In this document: positions 28,053 through 36,314 of the stretch, in pieces
Numbering within the stretch: the first letter of the stretch is position 1
How the letters are laid out: the number at the start of each line of letters is the position of its first letter
Assembly: GCF_023380265.1 (NCBI RefSeq)
Contig: NZ_CP093366.1
Location: 930,001-994,000, forward strand
Reading direction: 5' to 3'
DNA: 64,000 nt
Source: Bombilactobacillus folatiphilus
Lineage (GTDB): Bacteria; Bacillota; Bacilli; Lactobacillales; Lactobacillaceae
Notes under the pieces: generated by a model
Database searches by the model: none
Seen by the model: only the letters and a program-made list of their open reading frames with translations
Told to the model about the DNA's origin: nothing
Made by a program: the position numbers and the translations under genes

Positions 28053-28442
28053 TTAAATTTTATTTTTGGGTCTTATAGCAATTATAAAAATAGAAATGAA
28101 TGTCACAATTAATCCTGTATAAATCATTAACCAGTAAGAAGAAAAATTATTTTGTAAAATTTTAATTGGACTCAATAATCCCGTGAAAGACCACTTTTTA
28201 AACCAATCAATATTATTAATTACGGTTGTAATTATTATTAACAACTCTATTAAGGCCGATGCAACAAAGGCAGAATCCAATAAAATTGCCAAGCATGTCC
28301 CCAAAATGGTAACAAAAAGTACTCCCATTGTTTCAAATAAGATCATATAAATAGCATTTTTGAAATTCAAATTAGAATAGTAAATCCAAGTCATATATAT
28401 TGAAAATAAGCCACCCAACCAAACCATTCTTCTATTTACCAT
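28053..28442 (-). CDS. ABC-2 permease-like membrane protein, probably truncated
   Basis: 129 residues with four hydrophobic segments (WLGGLFSIYMTWIYYS; IYMILFETMGVLFVTILGT; ASALIELLIIITTVI; YWLMIYTGLIVTFISIFII). The arrangement, with a C-terminal LLSPIKILQNN and short basic tail, resembles the second half of an ABC-2 permease; the first half is missing. The start ATG has no ribosome binding site, although the leader upstream is related to that of the gene at 38099, where an intact GGAGG occurs. Best viewed as a remnant at the head of the exporter operon. Confidence 0.5.
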   Translation of the reverse strand: MVNRRMVWLGGLFSIYMTWIYYSNLNFKNAIYMILFETMGVLFVTILGTCLAILLDSAFVASALIELLIIITTVINNIDWFKKWSFTGLLSPIKILQNNFSSYWLMIYTGLIVTFISIFIIAIRPKNKI

Positions 28443-28515
28443 AAAAATATCCCATAAGTATCAGCTTTTTAAGTCGTCAGTCTTTGGACAATTGATCACA
28501 GTTCATTTAACACAT
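28443..28515 (-). promoter_or_regulatory. Leader element shared with the gene at 38099
   Basis: On the minus strand the segment AATGAACT, GTCCAAA, CTGACGACTT and AAAAGCT appears in the same order and spacing as upstream of the membrane-protein gene at 38099. Both end in GGAT, a T-rich stretch and ATG. The common sequence covers about 70 nt and may be a promoter or binding site. Confidence 0.6.
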
Positions 28516-28821
28516 TAGAACAGATTTTGTATTCTCACAATAAATAATTATACACTTTTACTGTGAACACCACTCATAAGTAATTCTAAATCAGTTACAT
28601 TTTTAAACTTAACCTACATTAGATTAAAATAATAACATTAATTCAAAAAATGCACCATAACATAAATAATTTTATAATACAATAATTTGGTAGTGATTAA
28701 TGTTGTGAATTGTATTTCTGTCTGAAAAACTATTCACTTGCTAAAACTAAAAATGTACAAAAATAACTGTTTTTTTTGATATACTTAAATTAGAAATTAT
28801 TGTGATACTTATGATTAAAAA
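28516..28821. other. A/T-rich stretch without a gene
   Basis: No credible open frame, tRNA or strong hairpin. A possible -10 (TATACT, near 28780) precedes the lipoprotein relic. Otherwise nothing is seen. Confidence 0.6.
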
Positions 28822-29357
28822 TATACTTATAGGAAAATTTAATAACGGACACAATCCAAATCAACCAGCAAAATCAGTATCCGCAACCAGTTAGTCAAAA
28901 AATTAAAAATATTCTTACAAACGTTGGCAGTTTTAGGCAATAATTTTTGCCATTGTCGTAATTGCAATTGTCAGTCCTTATGATGATGAAACTGACGACA
29001 GCTAATCAGCACCTAAATCACAAGAACCGACTAAATCGTCTGTTCAATCAGATATCAGATCACAGTGACGCTTTAACAGATACTCAAATATACTCTGATT
29101 CACAACATATGTACAAACAAGGTATTTATGATCAATTAATTTCTGAGTATGGAAATAAATTTTTGCCGCAAGCAACACAGTATGCTACAGACAATTTGCA
29201 AACTGACTATAATGCAAACGCCCTGGCTTCAGCTAAAAATTATGAACAAGTCGAACATCTTTCTACCGAAGAAATTCGCGATCAACTTACCTCTCAATAT
29301 GGTGAGAAATTTTCACCAGACGAAGCAAATTATGCAGTTCAACATTCAAACGATTAG
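28822..29357 (+). pseudogene. Ltp-family (superinfection exclusion) lipoprotein relic
   Basis: Decayed gene of the Ltp type known from Streptococcus thermophilus phage TP-J34, where the lipoprotein blocks phage DNA entry. Two tandem Ltp repeats remain readable: YKQGIYDQLISEYGNKFLP with QATQYATDNL, and ALASAKNYEQVEHLSTEEIR with DQLTSQYGEKFSPDEANYAV. The signal/lipobox region is gone. Upstream, the hydrophobic segment (IVVIAIVSPYDD) and a linker (PKSQEPTKSS) occur in different frames with stops between them. An open frame from 28962 exists but lacks any export signal. Confidence 0.75.
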
Positions 29358-29389
29358 ACCCCTTTTTATAGGGATTGCCACCCTTGTTG

Positions 29390-29482
29390 CTGGATTTTAT
29401 ACATTTTCAAATGGGAACCCTGATGCGACTTTTCAGCAAAACCATTTTGCTTGAAAAGTTTAACCATCTCTTTCGATTTCAT
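29390..29482 (-). pseudogene. hicA toxin relic
   Basis: About 90 nt highly similar to the 5' half of the intact hicA at 37413-37601. It reads MKSKEMVKLFKQNGF, then a SHQGSHLKMY active-site region, after which the similarity stops in the middle of the gene. No hicB follows. It is a broken second copy, showing that HicAB or its carrier element was present here before. Confidence 0.85.
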
Positions 29483-29525
29483 CAGCTATACTTTAAAGTA
29501 ACTATAAATTTAAGGAGAAATTTGG

Positions 29526-30224
29526 ATGTTTACATCACATATAACAAAGCAAAATTTTAGAGAAATCAACAAAACGACTTGGCGATATTGCAAATTAAAT
29601 ACTTTAAGACCGCTTTTCATAATCGTAGACTTTTTAATAATCTGTATTTGGATTAACGAATATCTTACAGATAAAAGGCAATTGATGAGCTGGATAATTA
29701 TTGGACTATTTTTTATCATAGTATATCCATTTATAGCCAAATTAATATACACAACAATGTCCAACCGGAAATTCAAAAAATCAATTTTGGAATCTGATAA
29801 TAACCTTTACTTCATTTTATTTTTTAATAAAAGCGAACAAACAAAAAATAGCTATAGAGAATTATTCGAAAAATTACCAGACCTAGTCACAGCATATAAA
29901 TTTAAAAAAATAGCCATGCCTGATAATCCAGATTACAATTTAAAAGCTGATCCCATTTTTAACGAAATATTCAAAAAATTCGATATTGTGGCACCTACAC
30001 AAAAATATAATAAGTTAATTGAAACAGACAATTTCTTGCTTTTAACACAAAAAATTTTAAAGCCATCTGGTATTTTTATATCGACAGGCAAATCATATAT
30101 TATAACTAAATCTAAGAAAAATTTACACACATTTAAAACCAATCCTGAGTTAATTCAAAAATTAAAATCTATAACAAAGCATAGTGTCATTGCAACATCT
30201 AACCCTGAAATATTAAACTCATAA
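29526..30224 (+). CDS. Unknown protein with two N-terminal membrane helices
   Basis: A 232-residue protein. Two hydrophobic segments lie near residues 29-46 (LFIIVDFLIICIWI) and 58-76 (WIIIGLFFIIVYPFIA), followed by a charged, lysine-rich soluble part of about 150 residues. AAGGAGA precedes the ATG by 7 nt, so it is probably expressed. I do not recognise the family. It lies between relics of an Ltp lipoprotein and a RibD-like reductase, in clearly A/T-rich DNA, so it is likely acquired. Confidence 0.65.
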   Translation: MFTSHITKQNFREINKTTWRYCKLNTLRPLFIIVDFLIICIWINEYLTDKRQLMSWIIIGLFFIIVYPFIAKLIYTTMSNRKFKKSILESDNNLYFILFFNKSEQTKNSYRELFEKLPDLVTAYKFKKIAMPDNPDYNLKADPIFNEIFKKFDIVAPTQKYNKLIETDNFLLLTQKILKPSGIFISTGKSYIITKSKKNLHTFKTNPELIQKLKSITKHSVIATSNPEILNS

Positions 30225-30225
30225 A

Positions 30226-30360
30226 GAAGCTGCAGCGGTTCGTGGTGGCTCTATTATTAATGGTGTCTTTTTGCGCGCCCACTTGGTAGATGAAATTTCC
30301 TTAGTCTTGGCACCACACATTAACGGTAATACTAATGAAAAAGCAGTTTTTGACACTTTG
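30226..30360 (+). pseudogene. RibD C-terminal-domain reductase relic
   Basis: A fragment of about 45 residues reading RGGSIINGVFLRAHLVDEI and SLVLAPHINGNT, the end of the dihydrofolate reductase-like RibD_C fold. No start or N-terminal half is present. It begins directly at the stop of the previous gene, marking a recombination junction near 30225. Confidence 0.75.
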
Positions 30361-30690
30361 GAAACATTTATTGACGATATATTTGCGTTTGATAACGCGC
30401 AGATGGCGGCGTTCCAGCAATCGTCCTAGCGTTTTGTCATTCATCTTTGTTATTACCCGCCTTTTTAGCTTACGCGATTATGATCTAGCTGAATTATTGG
30501 CAAATTTGGCAACCGCTTGTTACTTGGGACATGCGGGTAGCCACAATCATCTTTGCTTTACGTGCAATCGTTGATTTCACAACTTGTGGACTGATGAAAA
30601 AGCGACGCAACACCTTATTTCATCATTGGGACACCCTCATTTACACGCCACTTTGTATCTGGCTATCTTTGACCACTTTACTACAAATTA
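30361..30690 (+). pseudogene. DUF3995 membrane protein relic
   Basis: Readable in two frames. The first part has a hydrophobic segment (GGVPAIVLAFCHSSLLL) ending in a stop. The C-terminal part (from about 30500) reads VTWDMRVATIIFALRAIVDF, then KKRRNTLFHHWDTLIYTPLC, the conserved end of DUF3995 proteins. It runs directly into the truncated phage scaffold gene at about 30690. Confidence 0.7.
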
Positions 30691-30905
30691 TCATGTTCAG
30701 CATCTCGCTTTTGATCTGCTGTCATCTTGGCTTCTTTTTTCACCTGCTCAATAACGTCAGCCTTGGCTTTTTCAATAGCTTCATTTTGTTTTTTCTCCGA
30801 TTCCTCCTTTTCACGCGCTAATCGCTTTTGAACGATTTGATTTACTTCTTCATCGGTGTATCGTTTTGTTTGTTCTTCTTGATTCTCTTGATTTTCTTCA
30901 GCCAT
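30681..30905 (-). pseudogene. Phage capsid scaffolding protein, 3'-truncated
   Basis: 74 residues resembling the N-terminal part of DUF4355-type scaffolds: an acidic, glutamine-rich start, then YTDEEVNQIVQKRLAREKEE, a coiled-coil-like charged stretch and MTADQKRDAEH. The C-terminal half is missing; after DAEH the frame reads into the DUF3995 relic and stops. AAAGGAGC precedes the ATG at 30905. It marks the right end of the surviving prophage head module. Confidence 0.8.
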
Positions 30906-31003
30906 GTTAATAGCTCCTTTCCATTGCTTTTAGCGTGAATCAATGCTTGCACGTTCCATAAAGTTTACTGACATTAATGCTTGGTCATTTTTAGGCATAA
31001 TAA

Positions 31004-31035
31004 AAACGCCCTAATTTTCGATTTAAGGCGTTTTA
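31004..31035 (-). terminator. Terminator in the phage head module
   Basis: AAAACGCC and GGCGTTTT arms with a T-rich tail on the minus strand, between the small head gene and the scaffold gene. Confidence 0.65.
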
Positions 31036-31105
31036 TTAAATTACATATAATTGTTCATAGCTACTAACAGAATTGAAGTAGTCTATCACAAACATAACGC
31101 TATGC

Positions 31106-31282
31106 CTATTCCTGTTTCTTTGGTAACTCGTTACCATTTTCATCCAGGCCATGAGTTCTTCGAAACTCTGCCATGAAAGCTTTATGCTTGGCTTCTATTT
31201 TCGGTGTAGTTTCTCGTTTAACTAATTTTAGTTCATCAGGTTTTCCCTGCCAGCGATCATCGGAGTAAGGCTTTTGGCTCAT
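31106..31282 (-). CDS. Small phage head-region protein
   Basis: A 58-residue hydrophilic protein starting MSQKPYSDDRWQGKPDELKL and ending ENGNELPKKQE. Its ATG overlaps the stop of the minor head gene as ATGA, with GGAGG upstream, so it is translationally coupled. Such small acidic/basic proteins sit at this place in several Gram-positive phages; the function is unknown. Confidence 0.65.
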   Translation of the reverse strand: MSQKPYSDDRWQGKPDELKLVKRETTPKIEAKHKAFMAEFRRTHGLDENGNELPKKQE

Positions 31283-32688
31283 TTCAATTCCTCCAATACA
31301 ATAATGGGTTTATGAGTTTCATCAAAATACATATCTAAAATTTTAAACATCGTACCACGTTTAAATAACACTTCTTGTTCAGCATCATTATAACCTTTTA
31401 AATCGGATCCCGAATGTGAATTTAAAATAATCATTCTCACATCATCTTCAGAATCATAAATTCCTTTACTAGTAGATACATAAGATTTAAATTCATAGAT
31501 ATCTTGCTCTTTAAAACTATCTAAAAATGAATCCATTGTTTCGGGATTTTGAAATTTATATGAACGATTTAATTGAGCATAGCTACCATCAAATTTAGGT
31601 AATTTATTCAAAGCTTTATCTAAATTAGTCATCATTTGCTTCTGCTGTGAGGTTAATTGATCACCTTTTCGCAAAGCCTCATTTAACGGATACGAATCAA
31701 AACTAATATATTTATTCAATGCACCTAACTTATCATCATCCAAATCTTGTGGATTGAGCCTCTTCCTTGCTAGATAGTCTTCAAACTCACTCCGTGCATC
31801 ACCAGCTTTAGAACACCGACAATTGGGGTGAATTGGAATATCTGGAACATCTTGAATCGGATAAATACCCTCATCTGCATCAGCTATCTCTCGACAAGTT
31901 CGACACGCACTCGGTTCAGCAATCCATTTTACATAGCGAACACCATAGTTATTAAAACTAGTCATCTGGGCTTGGTCTTGTACGCGTGCCATTTCAGTTC
32001 GTGCTAACCGTTGCGCGACATATGTTTTATTTTTAATGTCATCACTAATCATTGGCATTAAATCATGTTGCAATTTCTCAGGATTCAAACCTTGTGTCAG
32101 TGCATTAGTTAAATCAATTCCAACAGTAGCTTGTAATGCACTCATGGAATTCCATAATCTCTCGGACCATTGAGCGTTTTGATATGAAGCATTAACTACT
32201 GTTTCAGCATTAGCTTTCAATTTGGCATCTGAATTCTTGTAATCGCCAAAAATACCAGCTTGGCGTTCAATTTCTTTTAAATATGAATCGCTTAGCTTAT
32301 TTTTGAGTGATTTCTCAACTTGAGCACCATGTTCAACTAACGTTTGCCCAATTTGAGATTTAATCATCTCTAAACGGTTAATTCGCATAGTGGCATTATA
32401 AAGCCTCATCTGTTGATTAGCATAATCACTGAAATCTTTGTTAGGTACCATTTGCGCAGCTTCTTGAGCTAACTTTTCAATATCAGCATTAGAAATCTGC
32501 TTCATAGCATCAGTTAAACTAAGGTTTTCAGCTTTAGCATAATTCAAATAAAATTGATTAATCTGACTTTGAATATCTTTAAGCGCTTGGTTATAGTATT
32601 TTTCTAACTCTTTATCAAACTGTTGGTCTTGTTTGATATTAGAATTAATCCAATTTTTTTCACGCTGTTTCCAATAGTCCTTGGTCAT
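31279..32688 (-). CDS. Phage minor head protein (Mu F/SPP1 gp7 type) with C-terminal ADP-ribosyltransferase-like domain
   Basis: 469 residues. The first 300 or so match the gp7/Mu F minor head family, with a helical N-terminus and the cysteine-histidine block CRTCREIADADEG plus IPIHPNCRCSK near residues 260-295. The last 150 or so residues look like an ADP-ribosyltransferase of the R-S-E class: Arg in AQLNRSYKF (about 375), the STS motif in YVSTSKG (405-407) and ExE in AEQEVLF (437-439). Such fusions are known in some phages; the toxin could be injected with the DNA. The ART call rests on motifs only. Confidence 0.85.
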   Translation of the reverse strand: MTKDYWKQREKNWINSNIKQDQQFDKELEKYYNQALKDIQSQINQFYLNYAKAENLSLTDAMKQISNADIEKLAQEAAQMVPNKDFSDYANQQMRLYNATMRINRLEMIKSQIGQTLVEHGAQVEKSLKNKLSDSYLKEIERQAGIFGDYKNSDAKLKANAETVVNASYQNAQWSERLWNSMSALQATVGIDLTNALTQGLNPEKLQHDLMPMISDDIKNKTYVAQRLARTEMARVQDQAQMTSFNNYGVRYVKWIAEPSACRTCREIADADEGIYPIQDVPDIPIHPNCRCSKAGDARSEFEDYLARKRLNPQDLDDDKLGALNKYISFDSYPLNEALRKGDQLTSQQKQMMTNLDKALNKLPKFDGSYAQLNRSYKFQNPETMDSFLDSFKEQDIYEFKSYVSTSKGIYDSEDDVRMIILNSHSGSDLKGYNDAEQEVLFKRGTMFKILDMYFDETHKPIIVLEELK

Positions 32689-34052
32689 TGTTCATCATCT
32701 TCATCTGAATTATCAGACTTTTCAGAATCTGAACCTGCAAACTGTTGTTGATTAACCACTACGCGTTTCACTTTTTCATCTTGCTCATCAGCAATTTTTT
32801 TAAGTTCCGCTTTTGGATCAGATACAAAAGATAACGTTGATAGCAATGTTTCTTGACTTACAATGCCATTCAACTTGTTAGCTGTATCCGCTTCTTCCGA
32901 ATTATTATTCGGCAAATTCCGTACAAAGTGAAACTCTAACTTATTGCCTAAATTCTCAACATTCAACCCAAAGCTCACGGTTTTGGTTACCAAATTAAAC
33001 ACTTTCCGTAATTGCTTAGTAAACTTACGTTCTTTATTCGACGTTAAGTTTCGCATCGAAAGCAATTTATATTCTAAGGATCTACCACTGGTAGCATTGC
33101 CAAACACCTCATCGTTAATATTTGCTACCATTGAAATCTGAAATATCAAATTAGTTATTCGATCAATCAAATGCTCTTGAGTAGTATCCGCATTGGGCTT
33201 TTCTAAGAATTTAGCATCAATGTCGGCACTAGAATCTTGAGCAATCGCTTGAATCAACCTGCTATCTTTGATAGCCAGTTGGTCTCCATCATCAAGTTGA
33301 AATCCTTTGAGAAATAAATATGCATCCGCAAAATAATCAACATCATCCGCTTTATTGCTCAAAGTCTTGTTTAGCGAATCAATTAGTGTCTTAACATCAT
33401 CCGTAATTCCTGTGCGTTCTTCGTTATCATAGAACTCAATTGCTGGAACCCCTTGAAATAATAATGATTGCTCATTAATTACTGTTGCATTATTAAACTG
33501 AATTAAGCGATCCGCTAAATAAACAGTTCCACTAATACTCAAGTCTGTACCAACTGTGTATTGAACAAAGGCTAAAGGTTCATGAGCCACCGAATCGTCA
33601 TAAATAATAAATCCTGAATACGGTGGTACCACAGTCACTTTGGTTTCTGAATTCTCATTTGTATAAATCAATAAATAAGTTTTGCCATACAGGGAAGATT
33701 GCTTGGATACTTCACTCAATTCGTCTGTAAAATCTGATTCATTCAACCAATCCTGCAATGCCTGGTTAATTGAGTCACCATCAATCTTAATAGTGGGCGG
33801 AATTCCTACAAAAAAACCATTCAGTGTATCAACAAGGTATTTACTCATGTTGACAACTAAATGGTTATGGTAATCATCAATTCGATTGCTATTCTTGGGA
33901 TGTGCTAAATAGTAATCCAGCTTTTCTTTAAACACAGGTACGTCATTTGCTCGATGATACTCAATAAATTCTTTAATATCATCTTGTGTTAAATCTTGGC
34001 CCTTTGGAAATAAATAATTCCCGTTATAGTCAATTGACCCTTTAGTTAACAT
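32685..34052 (-). CDS. Phage portal protein (SPP1 gp6 family)
   Basis: About 455 residues. Dodecameric portal forming the DNA entry/exit channel. It has the N-terminal YHRANDVPVFKEKLDYYLAH region, VSKQSSLYGKTYLLIYTNE, and a C-terminal acidic tail (DSEKSDNSDEDDEQ). The ATG at 34052 is chosen because AAGGAGG is 6 nt upstream. It overlaps the minor head gene by 4 nt and follows the large terminase. Confidence 0.92.
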   Translation of the reverse strand: MLTKGSIDYNGNYLFPKGQDLTQDDIKEFIEYHRANDVPVFKEKLDYYLAHPKNSNRIDDYHNHLVVNMSKYLVDTLNGFFVGIPPTIKIDGDSINQALQDWLNESDFTDELSEVSKQSSLYGKTYLLIYTNENSETKVTVVPPYSGFIIYDDSVAHEPLAFVQYTVGTDLSISGTVYLADRLIQFNNATVINEQSLLFQGVPAIEFYDNEERTGITDDVKTLIDSLNKTLSNKADDVDYFADAYLFLKGFQLDDGDQLAIKDSRLIQAIAQDSSADIDAKFLEKPNADTTQEHLIDRITNLIFQISMVANINDEVFGNATSGRSLEYKLLSMRNLTSNKERKFTKQLRKVFNLVTKTVSFGLNVENLGNKLEFHFVRNLPNNNSEEADTANKLNGIVSQETLLSTLSFVSDPKAELKKIADEQDEKVKRVVVNQQQFAGSDSEKSDNSDEDDEQ

Positions 34053-34063
34053 CCTCAACCTCC

Positions 34064-35335
34064 TTAAAATAAAATATTTTTACTTAACTTGATTTTTGGT
34101 GAACCTTTTCCATTGATTTCTTCCACAGCATATCGCGTGGCATCAATCACGTGGTTATAACTATCAATGGGCTTATTGATATATTCACCTGATTTTTTAT
34201 CTTTCTGATAAGTGTAATTTTCCAGTTCTTCAATCATCTTCACGCAACGATCATCAATCACTAATTTAAATTGCTGTAAAAATGAAATACCTTGAATAAT
34301 GGAATCAGGACCCTTTTTAGCTGGTCGAATGCGATAGATTCCATTTCTGCGCATTTCTTCAATGGATTTCTTTTCAGCAGCATCGGCAGTAATTACTTCT
34401 TTTTCGTAACCTAAATCCTTAATGACTTTCGCCAGTTCACTATTGATTAAACCTTTTTTCGTATACTCTTCAATCGCATATAAAACTTTATTCGGTACAT
34501 CAACTTTCACATGAATAAAAGCACTCGGGTCATTGACATACCCAAAGTCCAAGCCAAACATTGACGGCAAATCCTTTAACTCATCTGAATTAGGATTCAA
34601 TCTTTTAGTTTCAAAACTAGGAAACACCAGTTTATCCAACGTGGCAAAGTCACCTAACGCATAAATCTTATAATAAGCCGGATTCGTATTTTTTAAATTC
34701 TCAATAATCTCACGGTTATCTTCGTCTAAAAAACGATTATCTGTATATGTTGATTGATAAACAACCACCTTGTCTGGATCGTTCAATTGACCATCAAAGA
34801 ACTGTTTATACACCCAATTCAATTTGGATACCGGATTAAACATCAAATAAATCTGCCGCTGCTTGTGTTTAGGTTCCCTAAGCCGCAAGGTCAGCTGCGT
34901 GTAATCCTCCAAATTAAATTCCGTGGCTTCTTCCATAACCACATCACTTAAGCCTTTAATAGACTTGATTTTTTCAGGATCATCCATGCCCTTGAATAAA
35001 AAAACACCGCCGTTTGGCAGTGTAATCGTGAAATCCGTTTTATTAACTTTACATAAATCCAGTAATTTAAATGTTTTGAGACAATCAAGCACATCACTGA
35101 AGATAGAATCCTTAATTGACCGCCCAACCTTGCGAGTAAACAAGATCTTGCGTGGATACTTCCAGTTTTTTAAAGCCTTGATTACGACTTTTTGCACTAC
35201 ACCATGACTTTTACCACTGGACGCTCCGCCATACCAAATCTCCGTAAAGTGTTCATAATCATTCAGTTTCTCCCAAACTTGTCGATTGAATACGTGACTA
35301 GGATGCGGGAACTTAATATTAATCGTTGGCATCAT
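34064..35335 (-). CDS. Phage terminase large subunit
   Basis: Packaging motor ATPase/nuclease, PBSX/SPP1-like. It has Walker A GGASSGKSHGV near residue 35, Walker B-like DVVMEEATEF, and C-terminal nuclease acids in LDFGYVNDPSAF and VITADAAEKKS. About 424 residues, normal length. The start lies inside the end of the small terminase gene (GGTGA just upstream of paired ATGs at 35335/35332), so translation is coupled. The frame is intact. Confidence 0.94.
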   Translation of the reverse strand: MMPTINIKFPHPSHVFNRQVWEKLNDYEHFTEIWYGGASSGKSHGVVQKVVIKALKNWKYPRKILFTRKVGRSIKDSIFSDVLDCLKTFKLLDLCKVNKTDFTITLPNGGVFLFKGMDDPEKIKSIKGLSDVVMEEATEFNLEDYTQLTLRLREPKHKQRQIYLMFNPVSKLNWVYKQFFDGQLNDPDKVVVYQSTYTDNRFLDEDNREIIENLKNTNPAYYKIYALGDFATLDKLVFPSFETKRLNPNSDELKDLPSMFGLDFGYVNDPSAFIHVKVDVPNKVLYAIEEYTKKGLINSELAKVIKDLGYEKEVITADAAEKKSIEEMRRNGIYRIRPAKKGPDSIIQGISFLQQFKLVIDDRCVKMIEELENYTYQKDKKSGEYINKPIDSYNHVIDATRYAVEEINGKGSPKIKLSKNILF

Positions 35336-35747
35336 ATTCACCATCACTATCAATGCTAATATTCAAGTCACCATCAATTTGCTTGCGATCGGTGAACATT
35401 GACTTCGTTTTCCCGAGCAATTCAGCAGCTTTCAATCGATCCTTACCACTTAACTCAACATTTGAAAACAATCCCTTGGCTGTTGCCACCGTTTCCGTCT
35501 CATCACCGCGCAAAACTGAAGTTAAGAACTCTTGAATTTCTTTTGCATCAGCAATTTTTGAAGAATGAATTAAATCTTGTTGTTTATCAATATAAGCTTT
35601 AATATAAGGTTTTTTTAAGTTTTCATTACCAATCACACCAGCAGTTTTTCGACTATAACCAGCGCTAATTGCTGCTCTGGTGGCATTGCCATATTGAAAT
35701 ATTCATCCACAAACAGTCTTTGCTTAGCAGTTAATTTATGTTTCATT
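35319..35747 (-). pseudogene. Phage terminase small subunit, frameshifted
   Basis: DNA-recognition subunit of the terminase. The true start is at 35747, reading MKHKLTAKQRLFVDEYF. One base is missing from a T run near 35697-35700 (TATTT where TATTTT is expected). The frame then ends quickly, while the continuation QYGNATRAAISAGYSRKTAG and the rest down to 35319 stay readable one frame over. The 105-residue frame from 35636 starts too late to include the HTH. A sequencing error is the alternative. Confidence 0.85.
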
Positions 35748-35788
35748 AAGTCATCACCACACCTCCATTAATTTGAAACTACATATGC

Positions 35789-36016
35789 TCATCTACTTTT
35801 ATGTTCTTTGAACTTCAGAATATCCTGTGCACTTTCCAAATCAATTACATAGCTCGTATTATCTCCGTTAAGTATTAGATTGAAGTAACCGTCGTTTCCT
35901 CGATGCAGTTCACTAATCACTGCTACTTGATTGGGATCAATCCATGCTCTGTAACTATCATTTTCCAGCACTCTTTGTGCGTCTTCATCATAATCAAATG
36001 TAATAATTTCAAACAT
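35789..36016 (-). CDS. Small hypothetical phage protein
   Basis: 75 residues, acidic, beginning MFEIITFDYDEDAQRVLEND, and predicted soluble. It lies immediately after the next upstream gene, in the slot before the terminases where phages keep small genes of unknown role. No recognisable family. Confidence 0.55.
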   Translation of the reverse strand: MFEIITFDYDEDAQRVLENDSYRAWIDPNQVAVISELHRGNDGYFNLILNGDNTSYVIDLESAQDILKFKEHKSR

Positions 36017-36283
36017 TTATTGCACCATCGCCTTTTCACAGTTATTGAACTCTGCCTTGATTTTTTTAACATCACAACCACGCGTTTTCAGATTGCTGAT
36101 AGTTCTCGCCAAGTTGGCATATAAGTCAATCCATCTGGGGTCACCACGTTGGCGATACCTGGTAATTAGTCTGAATGTTGCTTTGACGTCATCTCTGTTG
36201 CAGATATCATTTCGATAATCAGCTAGCATCTCTTTATTCAGGTTTCCGTCCATTACTTCAATAGATTTAAATTTTAGTGTCAT
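36017..36283 (-). CDS. Small hypothetical phage protein
   Basis: 88 residues beginning MTLKFKSIEVMDGNLNKEML, with a basic middle (ITRYRQRGDPRWIDLYANLA). It abuts the following 75-residue gene, whose start directly follows its stop. No family is recognised. The position just upstream of the terminases suggests a packaging-region accessory gene. Confidence 0.55.
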   Translation of the reverse strand: MTLKFKSIEVMDGNLNKEMLADYRNDICNRDDVKATFRLITRYRQRGDPRWIDLYANLARTISNLKTRGCDVKKIKAEFNNCEKAMVQ

Positions 36284-36314
36284 GTCTAAATTCCTTTATT
36301 TTGAGTATAAAAAT

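Noticed and set aside
28962..29357. Intact 131-residue protein gene
   Set aside because: It has Ltp repeats but no signal peptide, and the expected N-terminal parts are present upstream in other frames. It was treated as part of a relic.
35319..35636. Complete 105-residue small terminase
   Set aside because: It would begin in the middle of the conserved HTH (after SRKTAG). The start with a ribosome binding site is at 35747 and a one-base deletion explains the break.
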